Assembly: GCF_900105805.1 (NCBI RefSeq)
Contig: NZ_LT629788.1
Span: 3,286,001 to 3,350,000 of the forward strand
Reading direction: 5' to 3'
Length of the DNA: 64,000 bases
DNA from: Pseudomonas moraviensis
GTDB taxonomy: Bacteria; Pseudomonadota; Gammaproteobacteria; Pseudomonadales; Pseudomonadaceae
In this document: one piece after another, positions 25,243 through 34,755 of the stretch
How the letters are laid out: every line of letters starts with the position of its first letter
Position numbering within the stretch: the stretch's first letter is position 1
Program-made: the position numbers and the translations under genes
Notes under the pieces: model-generated
Told to the model about the DNA's origin: nothing
Databases searched by the model: none
Seen by the model: the letters and a program-made list of their open reading frames with translations, nothing else

Positions 25243-26269
25243 TCGCTCGTCCCTGAAAGCCTGGTGGGGCACCCCGCTGGTCGGTCTGCTGGGCGGTTTC
25301 ATCGCCAGTCAGATCGGCTGGCCACTGCCGTGGATGGTCGGCTCATTGCTGGCGATCATCCTCGTGCGCTGCCTGACCCCGTGGCAACTGGCGGAAATCC
25401 CTGGCGGGCGCAAGTGCGGCCAGTGGATCGTCGGCATCGGTATCGGCCTGCACTTCACCCCGCTGGTGATGGAGCAGGTGCTCAGTCATTTCGGTCTGAT
25501 CTTCTTCGGTGCGCTGGTCACCAGCCTGTCGGCGGTGGTCGGGGTGTGGCTGATGCGCCGCACAGGCGAAGATCGCGCCACCGCATTTTTCTCGAGCATG
25601 CCCGGCGGTTCCGGAGAGATGGTCAACCTCGGCGCGCGCAACGGTGCTTTGCTCAGCCATGTCGCGGCGGGGCAAAGTCTGCGGGTACTGGTGGTGGTGT
25701 TGTGCGTGCCGGCGGCGTTCAAGTATCTGCTCGGTGACGGCACGCCGATTTCTCATGCCGGCAGCGTCGATTGGCGCTGGTTGGCGATTCTGTTTCCGGC
25801 GGGCGCCCTGCTCGCCTGGCTCTGGCAGCGTCTGCGCCAACCCAATCCATGGCTGTTCGGGCCGTTGCTGGTCAGCGCGGCGGTGAGCATCACCTGGGAT
25901 TTGCACATCGGTTTGCCCAACGGCGGCAGCCAGATCGGCCAATGGCTGATCGGCAGCGGTTTGGGCTGTCACTTCAATCGGCAATTCTTCCGACGCGCGC
26001 CGTCGTTCATGGGCCGGACGTTGATCGGCACGGCGCTGACCATGTTGATCGCGTCGCTGGCGGCGTTGGGCTTGAGTGCGCTGACCCATCTGGATCTGCG
26101 TTCGCTGACCCTGGGCATGATGCCGGGGGGGATTGCCGAGATGAGTCTGACGGCGGAGACACTGCAATTGTCGGTGCCACTGGTGACGGCGCTGCAGGTG
26201 ATGCGGCTGCTGTTTGTGCTGTTTCTGGCGGAGCCGTTGTTCAGGTACTGGAATCGCAATGCCGCATGA
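25235..26269 (+). CDS. AbrB family membrane protein
   Basis: A 344-residue polytopic membrane protein with two repeated AbrB-type units, roughly residues 10-165 and 185-335. Each unit has a conserved GSLLA or LIGSGLG start and an SSMPGGSGEMVNLG or GMMPGGIAEMSLT core. The family is sometimes labelled ammonia monooxygenase or transcriptional regulator by mis-annotation. Its transport or regulatory function is not established. The 8-bp overlap with tctA places it in the tct operon, which suggests a part in organic acid uptake. Confidence 0.82.
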   Translation: MSDRSSLKAWWGTPLVGLLGGFIASQIGWPLPWMVGSLLAIILVRCLTPWQLAEIPGGRKCGQWIVGIGIGLHFTPLVMEQVLSHFGLIFFGALVTSLSAVVGVWLMRRTGEDRATAFFSSMPGGSGEMVNLGARNGALLSHVAAGQSLRVLVVVLCVPAAFKYLLGDGTPISHAGSVDWRWLAILFPAGALLAWLWQRLRQPNPWLFGPLLVSAAVSITWDLHIGLPNGGSQIGQWLIGSGLGCHFNRQFFRRAPSFMGRTLIGTALTMLIASLAALGLSALTHLDLRSLTLGMMPGGIAEMSLTAETLQLSVPLVTALQVMRLLFVLFLAEPLFRYWNRNAA

Positions 26270-26292
26270 GTCTCAAGACCGAGTCGCCCCAA

Positions 26293-26354
26293 TCGCGAGC
26301 AGGCTCACTCCTACAGGGGAATGTATTGCAAAGTAGGAGTGAGCCTGCTCGCGA
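26293..26354. repeat. REP doublet (CTCCTACA type)
   Basis: TCGCGAGCAGGCTCACTCCT and its inverted copy are separated by about 17 nt between the convergent abrB and ung genes. Confidence 0.9.
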
Positions 26355-26359
26355 TGCTT

Positions 26360-27052
26360 TTAGATTGGTGGAAGGCGCCAGTCGATCGGCGTTTCGCCAT
26401 TCTGTTCGAGAAACTTGTTGGTCCGGCTGAAATGCCCACAGCCCAAAAACCCGCGATAGGCCGACAACGGCGACGGATGCACCGAGGTCAGCACCAGGTG
26501 CTTGGTGGCGTCGATCAGCTTCTGCTTGCTCTGCGCATGGGCGCCCCAGAGCATGAACACCAGATGCGGCTGCTTTTCGCTGACCACTTCAATGATACGG
26601 TCGGTGAAGTGCTGCCAGCCCTTGTCCTTGTGCGCGTTGGCGTTGGCGCGCTCGACGGTCATGGTGGTGTTGAGCAGCAGCACGCCCTGATCGGCCCAGC
26701 TCTGCAGGTAGCCGTGGTTGGGAATGTCGATGTTGAGGTCGCGCTTCAGCTCTTTATAGATGTTGACCAGCGACGGTGGCGCCGGCACGCCCGGTTGCAC
26801 CGAGAAGCACAGACCGTGGGCCTGGCCCGGGCCGTGATAGGGATCCTGACCGAGAATCACCACTTTCACCTTGTCCAGCGGCGTCGAGTTCAGCGCATTG
26901 AAAATCAACGGCCCAGGCGGGTAGATCTCCTTGCCGGCCGCCCGCTCCTGCTGCAGAAAGCTGCGCAACTCTGCCATGTAAGGCTGGTCGAACTCAGCAC
27001 GCAGTGCCTCCTTCCAGCTCGGTTCGAGTTTGATACGGTCGTCAGCAGTCAT
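26360..27052 (-). CDS. ung: Uracil-DNA glycosylase (family 1)
   Basis: A 230-residue DNA repair enzyme removing uracil from DNA. Catalytic motifs are GQDPYHGPGQAHGLCFSV near residue 66, with the catalytic Asp, and HPSPLSAYRGF near 190, with the catalytic His. The start at 27052 (MTADDRIKLEPSW) is preceded by GGAA at a sensible spacing; two upstream in-frame starts lie 2 and 7 codons earlier and cannot be excluded. Length is typical. Confidence 0.96.
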   Translation of the reverse strand: MTADDRIKLEPSWKEALRAEFDQPYMAELRSFLQQERAAGKEIYPPGPLIFNALNSTPLDKVKVVILGQDPYHGPGQAHGLCFSVQPGVPAPPSLVNIYKELKRDLNIDIPNHGYLQSWADQGVLLLNTTMTVERANANAHKDKGWQHFTDRIIEVVSEKQPHLVFMLWGAHAQSKQKLIDATKHLVLTSVHPSPLSAYRGFLGCGHFSRTNKFLEQNGETPIDWRLPPI

Positions 27053-27184
27053 GGTCATTTCCGGCAAAAACAATGGGGCGAACCCTAGGAAAGCCGGCCA
27101 CGCTTGTCAATTGATCTGACGCAGATCCGGCACTTTCCCCCACAGCGATCATACTGATCGCTCAAATTTCCGATCGAGGTCACG

Positions 27185-28297
27185 ATGAATCTGCACTTCG
27201 AAGAACGCACCGGCACCGACGGCGCCCGCATCGGCATCGCCAGCCTGGATGCCGAAAAGTCGCTGAACGCGCTGTCCCTGCCGATGATCAACGCCCTCAG
27301 CGACAAATTGAAAGTATGGGCCGATGATCCGCAAATCGTCTGCGTATTGCTGCGCGGCAACGGTGCCAAGGCCTTCTGCGCCGGCGGCGAGGTGCGCAGC
27401 CTGGTCGAAGCCTGCCGCGCTCATCCCGGCGAAGTGCCGCCACTGGCCGCGCAGTTTTTCAGCGCGGAATATCGCCTGGATTACAGCCTGCACACCTATC
27501 CCAAACCGCTGATCTGCTGGGGCCACGGTTACGTGCTGGGCGGCGGCATGGGCCTGTTGCAGGGCGCCAGCACGCGGATCGTCACGCCGAGCAGCCGTCT
27601 GGCGATGCCGGAAATCAGCATTGGCCTGTATCCGGATGTTGGCGCCAGCTGGTTTCTCGCACGGCTGCCGGGCAGGCTCGGCTTGTTCCTCGGGCTGACC
27701 GGCGCGCACATCAACGGTCGCGATGCGCTGGATCTGGATCTGGCCGACCGCTTCCTGCTCGACGAACAGCAACCGCAACTGATCGAAGGCCTGCTGCAAT
27801 TGAACTGGCAGGAACAGACCGCCATGCAGCTCAACAGCCTGCTCAAGGCTCTGCAGCAGGAGGCCCTTGAGCAAATGCCCGAAGCGCAATGGCTGCCGCG
27901 TCGCCAGCAGATCGACGAATTGCTCGACGTCAGCGACGTCACCTGTGCGTGGAAAGCCATCAGCCTGCACCGTGACAGCAGCGATCCGTTGATTGCCCGC
28001 GCGGCGAAAACCATGGCCGAGGGCTCGCCGCTGACCGCGCATCTGGTCTGGCAACAGATCCTCCGCGCGCGGCATATGTCGCTGGCCGAAGTATTCCAGA
28101 TGGAATACACCCTGAGCCTCAACTGCTGCCGGCACCCGGAATTCAGCGAAGGCGTGCGCGCACGTTTGATCGACAAGGATCAGAAGCCGCACTGGCACTG
28201 GCCAGATATCAATAACGTGCCGGATGCGGTGGTCGAGGCGCACTTCCATAAAGTCTGGGAGGGGCGACATCCCTTGGCGGATCTGACCCGGTATTGA
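27185..28297 (+). CDS. Enoyl-CoA hydratase/isomerase family protein (3-hydroxyisobutyryl-CoA hydrolase-like)
   Basis: A 370-residue crotonase-fold enzyme. The oxyanion-hole segments are GAKAFCAGGEVRSL near residue 60 and GHGYVLGGGMGLLQGAS near 115, followed by AMPEISIGLYPDVGASWFL. The length and the GLYPDVG motif fit the 3-hydroxyisobutyryl-CoA hydrolase branch (valine breakdown) rather than short enoyl-CoA hydratases. It stands alone between ung and the RTX gene, so context does not confirm the substrate. Confidence 0.85.
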   Translation: MNLHFEERTGTDGARIGIASLDAEKSLNALSLPMINALSDKLKVWADDPQIVCVLLRGNGAKAFCAGGEVRSLVEACRAHPGEVPPLAAQFFSAEYRLDYSLHTYPKPLICWGHGYVLGGGMGLLQGASTRIVTPSSRLAMPEISIGLYPDVGASWFLARLPGRLGLFLGLTGAHINGRDALDLDLADRFLLDEQQPQLIEGLLQLNWQEQTAMQLNSLLKALQQEALEQMPEAQWLPRRQQIDELLDVSDVTCAWKAISLHRDSSDPLIARAAKTMAEGSPLTAHLVWQQILRARHMSLAEVFQMEYTLSLNCCRHPEFSEGVRARLIDKDQKPHWHWPDINNVPDAVVEAHFHKVWEGRHPLADLTRY

Positions 28298-28308
28298 GCT
28301 GACGCGTT

Positions 28309-28341
28309 GCTCGCGATGGCGACTGGCTTTCCATCGCGAGC
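28309..28341. repeat. Perfect 11-bp hairpin, degenerate REP-like
   Basis: GCTCGCGATGG and CCATCGCGAGC flank an 11-nt loop between the convergent hydrolase and RTX genes. The CTCGCGA core resembles REP ends. There is no T run. Confidence 0.5.
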
Positions 28342-28365
28342 TGGCTCAATCGGGCGCCATACGAC

Positions 28366-31300
28366 TCAGACATTCAGCTCGTAAAACTGGATGATTTCCA
28401 TCATCGCCCGCTGCGCTTCATCGTCGCCCTTTATCAAAATGTCTTCGACATCCCTCAATGGCGGAAGCGGGTGCAGACGTTCAGCAATTTGCCCTGCGGT
28501 GTAGTCCTGAATCGTTGCTCCTTGGCTGACTCTTATGAAGCCGATAGCGCTTTCACCTGCGGCGAAATGATTGGAAACCCGGATTTTCGGTGCCATGCCG
28601 TAATCCACCACGATCACCAGATCATCGCGATCACGGTGAAATTTCAGGTTGTCGATGGTCAGCCTGCGCTCGGAAAAATCGATTCCATCCAGGCCACCTC
28701 CGCTGTTGATGACCACATCTCTGCCGAGGCCATCGTATCGGTAGATATCATTTCCAGCGCCGCCGGACAGTGTGTCGTTGCCCGCCCCCCCCAGCAGCAG
28801 ATCATCAGCGGGGCTGCCCGTGAGCAGGTCATCACCCTGCATGCCGCGAATCTCTCCGGCGCCGGTTATCGTGTCGTTGCCACGACCGCCCACCAAGGGA
28901 AGTGCTCGTTCGTCTCGCAAGGCAGTGAAACGCGTGGGATTGCTGACGATGACGCCAGTATGAGAAGTGTCGGGCGCGGGGCTCAGCTGACTTGATTCCA
29001 AGAGTTGCTTCACACTTACGACCGACCCATCGCCGAACTTTACGAGCTCAATCCCGGCCCCCTCAAGTTCACCGTTGAGGGGCAAGACGATGCGGACTTT
29101 CTGCGTCCCGCTCCATTGGATATCCAGAGTCGGATGGAGCATTTTCGCCCTCGGCGGATTGCGGTAAGCCGCGCGACCTGGGTTGGGCTCCAGCTCGACA
29201 TGGGTGGTTTCTATCAATGCAGCACCCCAGCTCAAGTGCAGTGCATCGCGCTGTGCATCTGCTGGCAGAACGACCGTGTCCTGATCGATCAATCCGAACT
29301 CGTCTTTCCACCCCGCTGCGCCAACTTCTGCTCGGTAGAAAACCGGGTTCGGTACATCCGCAATCGTGGTGGTCGCTCCGGCGTGCGCTTGGACGATGTA
29401 GGTGTCGGCACCGTCTTCGCCGTAGAGCCAATCGTCACCTGAGCCGCTGAGCAGATAGTCGGCGCCCTCGGAGCCCAGCAAGGTATCGTCCCCTGCCCCT
29501 GCGGATAAATACGCGCCCGGTGTTCTGTCACCGACAGTGCCGTAGTCGAGTGGGGAGCCTGCATAAACGACGATCAGATCATCTCCCGCACCGCCGTGAA
29601 AAACGTTCTCCACTTCGATATTGACTCGCCCACCGACGTCGTCGCCTTGGACGATTTTGTTTTTGATCGTTGTGCTCTCGGCATCCCAACGGAATTCCCT
29701 GCGCACGGTTTCGCTCGAACTGAAACTTGCCGCCGGATAAACGTACCAGCCTTCAAGGGCGCCGGACTCCTGCCGGTCTTCAACCAATACATCTGCGATA
29801 TTGAATGAAAAACCGCTGGCAGAACCGGATCGATAATAGCGAGGCGCCTGGCTTGAGGAGGGCATTGTTCCCTCGGCTTTCACCTGTTTATGTTCGACCC
29901 GCGTTGTGGTTTTCGACTGCCTTTCACTGACTACGGCTCGCCCGCCATCAGCTTTCATCCACTGCGGCGTTTCAGACAGTGAACCTGCTTCGACGCTGTG
30001 ATCGATCAGCTCAGTGTGGGTGGTGTAACCAGTGTCGCTGGTGGTGATATGACTGCGAACCCAGACCCCTTGTTCATCCAGGGTAAAACCAGTGGCGTGT
30101 CTGCGGGCGGAGCGTTTTGAATTGATTTGCGCGAGGAATTCCTCGGTCCAGTCAACCGTTTGAACAGATGCCACTGGGCGTTGCTTCGGAGCAGTTACAT
30201 CGTCTGACTGAAGCGGATCCTCAACTCTGCTTTCAACGGTTCCTGGGGCGGTTACACCTTCCGGTACGGGTAACTCAGGCACCTCCATCTGCGGCAATGT
30301 TTTGTGCAAGACATCGTCATAACCCAGTACCACGCCGTCGCTGAAACTGAATGTGGAGTCCTTCCACTTCTCGTGATTCTTGATGAGTATCGCGTCGCCC
30401 ATGCCATTGGCCAGTCGCAACACCGTGCCGACGGTAACTTCGATAACGTCGGCCTTCAGGCTTTGCGCGGAAAACCCTGCACCGAACCTGATGATGTTGC
30501 GGCCACCAGAATCGGTAACAACATCCAGGCCATCGCCAGTGCCGAAATAATAAATGTCAGCACCCTCCAGCCCGTCCAACACGTCGTGACCGGGACCGCC
30601 ATCAAACACGTTGTCGCCGGAATCACCGCGAAGGTAGTCCGTGCCTTCTGCGCCCAGCAACGTGTCGTTGCCGGCGCCACCGAGCAACGTGTCGTTACCT
30701 GAGCCACCGTCCAGATAATCGGCATTCAGCTCGGTTTCAGCGCTATTTTCGTAATCGCCGGCAAGAATGTCGTCGCCCGCGCCGCCGTACAGTGTGTCGG
30801 CACCGAAGCCACCCTGTAAGGTATCGTTTCCTTCGCCGCCCTGAAGCAGGTCATTGTTGATTCCGCCCGGCTGCAGGTCAGACACATCGCCATCCAGGAA
30901 ATCCGCTCCTGCCCCACCCAGCAGCGTGTCCGAGCCCCCCATGCCACGCAGCGTGTCGTCCCCCGCACCGCCATCGAGGAAGTCGTTACCCTGATAACGA
31001 ACAGGATGGTCAGGGCTATCGCCGATCAGATCGTCATTGCCTTCGCCGCCGAAGAGCAGATCATCGCCACCGCCGCCCCAGAGCCTGTCGTCACCGGGAC
31101 CACCGTCTAGCAGATCATCGCCAAAAAAATCTGCGGCGTTACCGTTGACGCCGTCGATTACGTCGTCATCACCCTGCAAAGTGTCGTTGCCAAGGCCGCC
31201 ATACAACGCGTCGCTGCCACCGTTACCGGCGAGCAAGTCATCACCGCTACCGCCGTCCAGCACATCGTTGCCATGATGCTTGCTGGGTAGACCACCGCCC

Positions 31301-33897
31301 CAATCGAGATTGTCACCGAGCATCGTGTCATCGCCGCTGCCACCGGCCAGGGTGTCGTTCCCTTGCTCGCCTTCGAGCAAATCGTCGTCAGCCCCGCCGT
31401 CGAGCAGGTCCTGACCCCAGCCGCCGTTGATGAAGTCCTTGCCACCCTGCCCATACAGCACGTCATCACCGCCCTCGGATGCGCTGTTTGTCGAGGCCTT
31501 TGAATAGACCGTTCGATGACTGGTGACACCGCCAGCTATGGCGACGTCAGCGCGCTTGACCGCCCAACCCTGCTCCAGCGCACCGGTGGTTTCGTCTCCG
31601 GATAAAACGTCGTCGCCAGCGCCACCGATCAAGGTATCCCGGTCATTGCCACCGAGCAGAACGTCTCGCGATGCCGTGCCGATGAGCAAATCGTCACCTT
31701 GCCCGCCATCGAGCCAGTCGCCGCGACTTGCCTTGCCCTTGGCATCACCGTCGGCCATGGCCCTTTCGAGCGTCGTCTCTTTGTCGCCGAATAACCGATC
31801 GTCTCCAGCCTTGCCGAACAATCGATCAGAACCACCCAGGCCGAGAACAACGTCGTCTGCAGCGGAACCGTAAAGTACGTCGGCCTTGTTGCGCTGTTTT
31901 ACCTTGGGCAGCAGCACAACGTTGCCCAGCTCATCAAAGGAGGGTTGATCGCCGGGGGTAGTGGGATCAGCGTCTTTGGCTTTCCAGTCGCCCTGAAGTG
32001 TCAGATCTGCAACGCTGACCGGCTGCCGCTCATGGTCGGGGAGTCGGATGCCAAGCATCCCGGGCTGGAAGTTCTTGATCACCACCAGATCGCTCTGGCC
32101 GTATTTGATGTTGAGCGTGTTTCCAATAAGCGTCAGGGTAATGGACCGATCCTCGGTAGACCAAATGTTGCTCGAAGGTGTGCGGCGCTTTAGCGTGGGG
32201 ATCGGCACACCGTTGATCCACAGCTGCCCATTGGCGTTGGCATCGAAAATCTCATCAATGCCATCGCCGCTGGAGAACTCGTAGCGGTCACTGCCCTCGC
32301 CTCCGATCAGAGTGTCGTTGCCCTTACCTCCGATCAGCACATCATCACCGCCCATTGCGTACAGCGCATCATTGCCATCGCCTCCGCTTAGCGAGTCATT
32401 GCCGCGGCCTCCTTCAATGACATCGTTACCCGCCAATCCGGCGATCGAGTCATTTCCCACGCCGCCATACAGATGATCGGCATTGGCGCCGCCGGCGAAA
32501 GATCGCCCATCGTCATCACCGAACAGGGCCAACGGGTTCAACACACCGGTGGTCATTGTCGCCTGTCTGCCTGAGGCGAGATCGGAGTAGGAAAACCTCT
32601 GCAGCGAATGTTCACCGAACGAGCCCTGGGTTCGGGCAATCAACCGGGCCAGCATCTGTGCACGATCCACCAGCCACTGCGCGGTGATAAAGCCTTCGCC
32701 AGTGTGAGGATGGTAAAGCTCGAGGTTGCGACCGGGATAACCGTCGGCACGTTCTATGACGACTTCACTGAGCTGCTGCAAAGAGTTGCGGATGGCAAGG
32801 CAGAGCGGAGTCGCCTCGGCTGCGAGTTTTGCCCATGCACCCGCATTGCCAAACTCGCCGATTGTTCGGGTGACGATGCTTTGCGACTGCTCTGGGGAGA
32901 ATGCCGAGAAGAATGCGTAAGCGTTGCTGGCGAAGGTCTCGTTGGAGGTGGGTGAAGCAGCAGAATCGCCGTCGTAAGTGCGCCTGAACATGTCGAGAAA
33001 TTCGTTCTGGCCGTAGCGCAAGATCAGGTCGACCACGGCGGCGACAGGCGTGCCTTTCACTACATGCTGGATCAGTGGATTCACACTGCCACTGGCTAGA
33101 GCAATGTTGATCTGCTCCGGCACCACTGAAAGCAGACTTTGCAGTGGGTTGATGCCGAAATTGCTGATCGCCGCTCGCAGGCCGACGCTGTAGGAATCGA
33201 TGGCGAAGAGAATGTTTTTATAGTCGTCGAGCCGGTTGGCTTTTGCCTGAATGGGTGGGCCGTCATCTTCCGCATCCTGTTCGCCCGCAGAGATCAATCT
33301 CCACGTCTCATAGGGAGGTTTACCGCCCAACAGGCTGAAGCCGACCGTTCCGGACCAACCGGCATTGCGTTTCACGGCGGTATCGTCCTCCCCGCAAACC
33401 TCCTTGAACAGTGCCTCGCCAATCGCGCTGGCATCGATTTCTGCGATCTGGCTGATCGACGGAACGGTCCAGGGCGCCAGTTGACCGGCGAGGGACCCGT
33501 TGATCAGGGTATTGATGAAATTGACGGCAACCTGGTTAGATGAAAGCTGCATCAGGTCTTCACTGAAAATTGTATTCAGTCTGAGTTCACCTTGCCGCGA
33601 GGTGTAACCACGAATCAGCGCCGAGTAGGCACCGTTTCCACCGTTGGCATCAATAGCCACGGCCAGCCAGAGCCTGGCATTTTTCAGCACTTCTCCAGCC
33701 TCTTTATCGACAGCGAAAACCTCAGAAATTTTTTCGCCAATAATATCGAACAGCTTTTGATACAGAGGAGCGCAGCTGGCTCCTGCTAGTTTCAGCGCAT
33801 CGTACTGAATTTGTTTTGAGCGCAGCCTCATTCCTTTGCAAATATTGGCTGCGTTGAAAATTTCTGTTTTTTCCATATCGCTAAAAACATAACTCAT
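28366..33897 (-). CDS. Large RTX (haemolysin-type calcium-binding repeat) protein
   Basis: An 1843-residue protein, the largest in the window. The first 460 residues carry no calcium repeats and match no family I can name. RTX nonapeptides of the GGxGxDxLx type then fill residues about 465-540 and 670-1120, with further short blocks near 1436-1500 and 1670-1740. A Lys/Ser-rich non-repeat stretch lies between about 1130 and 1430. There is no Sec signal; the short hydrophobic C-terminus IIQFYELNV fits a type I secretion signal, but no HlyB/HlyD/TolC-like genes adjoin it. GGAAG precedes the ATG. It is last in an operon behind a membrane protein (2 bp gap) and a glycosyltransferase. Adhesin, toxin or enzyme are all possible. 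Confidence 0.85.
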   Translation of the reverse strand: MSYVFSDMEKTEIFNAANICKGMRLRSKQIQYDALKLAGASCAPLYQKLFDIIGEKISEVFAVDKEAGEVLKNARLWLAVAIDANGGNGAYSALIRGYTSRQGELRLNTIFSEDLMQLSSNQVAVNFINTLINGSLAGQLAPWTVPSISQIAEIDASAIGEALFKEVCGEDDTAVKRNAGWSGTVGFSLLGGKPPYETWRLISAGEQDAEDDGPPIQAKANRLDDYKNILFAIDSYSVGLRAAISNFGINPLQSLLSVVPEQINIALASGSVNPLIQHVVKGTPVAAVVDLILRYGQNEFLDMFRRTYDGDSAASPTSNETFASNAYAFFSAFSPEQSQSIVTRTIGEFGNAGAWAKLAAEATPLCLAIRNSLQQLSEVVIERADGYPGRNLELYHPHTGEGFITAQWLVDRAQMLARLIARTQGSFGEHSLQRFSYSDLASGRQATMTTGVLNPLALFGDDDGRSFAGGANADHLYGGVGNDSIAGLAGNDVIEGGRGNDSLSGGDGNDALYAMGGDDVLIGGKGNDTLIGGEGSDRYEFSSGDGIDEIFDANANGQLWINGVPIPTLKRRTPSSNIWSTEDRSITLTLIGNTLNIKYGQSDLVVIKNFQPGMLGIRLPDHERQPVSVADLTLQGDWKAKDADPTTPGDQPSFDELGNVVLLPKVKQRNKADVLYGSAADDVVLGLGGSDRLFGKAGDDRLFGDKETTLERAMADGDAKGKASRGDWLDGGQGDDLLIGTASRDVLLGGNDRDTLIGGAGDDVLSGDETTGALEQGWAVKRADVAIAGGVTSHRTVYSKASTNSASEGGDDVLYGQGGKDFINGGWGQDLLDGGADDDLLEGEQGNDTLAGGSGDDTMLGDNLDWGGGLPSKHHGNDVLDGGSGDDLLAGNGGSDALYGGLGNDTLQGDDDVIDGVNGNAADFFGDDLLDGGPGDDRLWGGGGDDLLFGGEGNDDLIGDSPDHPVRYQGNDFLDGGAGDDTLRGMGGSDTLLGGAGADFLDGDVSDLQPGGINNDLLQGGEGNDTLQGGFGADTLYGGAGDDILAGDYENSAETELNADYLDGGSGNDTLLGGAGNDTLLGAEGTDYLRGDSGDNVFDGGPGHDVLDGLEGADIYYFGTGDGLDVVTDSGGRNIIRFGAGFSAQSLKADVIEVTVGTVLRLANGMGDAILIKNHEKWKDSTFSFSDGVVLGYDDVLHKTLPQMEVPELPVPEGVTAPGTVESRVEDPLQSDDVTAPKQRPVASVQTVDWTEEFLAQINSKRSARRHATGFTLDEQGVWVRSHITTSDTGYTTHTELIDHSVEAGSLSETPQWMKADGGRAVVSERQSKTTTRVEHKQVKAEGTMPSSSQAPRYYRSGSASGFSFNIADVLVEDRQESGALEGWYVYPAASFSSSETVRREFRWDAESTTIKNKIVQGDDVGGRVNIEVENVFHGGAGDDLIVVYAGSPLDYGTVGDRTPGAYLSAGAGDDTLLGSEGADYLLSGSGDDWLYGEDGADTYIVQAHAGATTTIADVPNPVFYRAEVGAAGWKDEFGLIDQDTVVLPADAQRDALHLSWGAALIETTHVELEPNPGRAAYRNPPRAKMLHPTLDIQWSGTQKVRIVLPLNGELEGAGIELVKFGDGSVVSVKQLLESSQLSPAPDTSHTGVIVSNPTRFTALRDERALPLVGGRGNDTITGAGEIRGMQGDDLLTGSPADDLLLGGAGNDTLSGGAGNDIYRYDGLGRDVVINSGGGLDGIDFSERRLTIDNLKFHRDRDDLVIVVDYGMAPKIRVSNHFAAGESAIGFIRVSQGATIQDYTAGQIAERLHPLPPLRDVEDILIKGDDEAQRAMMEIIQFYELNV

Positions 33898-33899
33898 TG

Positions 33900-34754
33900 T
33901 TACTTCCTTGTAATAACAGAGCGTGAAAGATAATCACTGAGATACTTGAGCATCTCAGGTGCTTCGCGTAATGACGCTAGTCCGAGACCTACGCTCCCGT
34001 GTCCCCCAGCGAAGTCGAAGTTATCCAGATTGATAGTGCAGAAAAAATTCAATTTTCCGAAATCAAGGTTTTCCAATTCAGCTCTGCTGAACCGTGCCAG
34101 TTTCTCGTCAGTCAGTTGTTCCTCCGAAGCCGGACGAATCAAGCCATCACAGTTGATCAACCGAGGGGTTCCATCTCGCCGCGGCCAGCCAGTAATGACA
34201 AACGTTCTGACCGAATCTTCATTCTTGAAATGCGGCGGAGGTGCATCCAGCCAAATCTCCAGCCCCGGATAATTTTTCAATTTCACGATCAACTCATCCG
34301 GCCAGTTGACGTGCCGATAACCGCGCTCATGGGGCTCGGTGGTTTCTTTTCTGGTAAAAAGTCCGGCATTCAATTTATAAAGCCGCCAGCTTTTGGGTAT
34401 CGGCTCCAGGCGCAGATCCTGGTAACGGTGCAGTCCCGCGCCGGTCCACCAGAAAAACCCCTTCAGAGCAATTGCCAGGCAAGCCTTCTTATTCACCATT
34501 TCAGGCATGCCAACGTAAAACTCCGGGACCATCGTCTTATCCACATAGGCACCGCCTAATATCGGCACCTGCTTCATGCTCGCCAGCTTGTTCTGACAGG
34601 CTTTCTCGTTTGCCTGGTGAATAGCCGCCGACTCGGCGGATTGTTCTTTTTGAATATAAAATTCCGCTACGCAGTAACAGACATACACGAACAGGCCATA
34701 CTTCAATAACCTTTTGAACCATTTGATCGCCTGCTTACGCGACTTCCTGGACAT
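33900..34754 (-). CDS. Membrane-anchored protein of unknown function in RTX operon
   Basis: A 284-residue protein starting MSRKSRKQAIKWFKRLLKYG, a positively charged start followed by a single hydrophobic segment (LFVYVCYCVAEFYI, near residues 19-33). The rest should be periplasmic. GGGAGGG lies at good distance from the ATG at 34754, so the longer frame is rejected. No family was recognised; the body has several Trp/Pro segments (GFFWWTGAG, ITGWPRRDGTPRLINCDG). It lies 1 bp after the glycosyltransferase and 2 bp before the RTX gene, so it very probably works with them, perhaps in processing, anchoring or display of the RTX protein. Base composition looks more AT-rich than the flanking core genes. 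Confidence 0.75.
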   Translation of the reverse strand: MSRKSRKQAIKWFKRLLKYGLFVYVCYCVAEFYIQKEQSAESAAIHQANEKACQNKLASMKQVPILGGAYVDKTMVPEFYVGMPEMVNKKACLAIALKGFFWWTGAGLHRYQDLRLEPIPKSWRLYKLNAGLFTRKETTEPHERGYRHVNWPDELIVKLKNYPGLEIWLDAPPPHFKNEDSVRTFVITGWPRRDGTPRLINCDGLIRPASEEQLTDEKLARFSRAELENLDFGKLNFFCTINLDNFDFAGGHGSVGLGLASLREAPEMLKYLSDYLSRSVITRK

Positions 34755-34755
34755 T

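Noticed and set aside
23632..25302. 556-codon antisense frame opposite tctA
   Set aside because: The product is Arg/Gln/His-rich nonsense expected from the reverse of a membrane protein gene.
28309..28341. Rho-independent terminator for the hydrolase or RTX gene
   Set aside because: The perfect hairpin lacks a T run on both sides and its sequence resembles a REP end.
28680..32490. Dense short repeats that might suggest a CRISPR or tandem array
   Set aside because: The repeats are coding RTX nonapeptide units with drift, in frame throughout the 1843-codon gene, not constant repeats with unique spacers.
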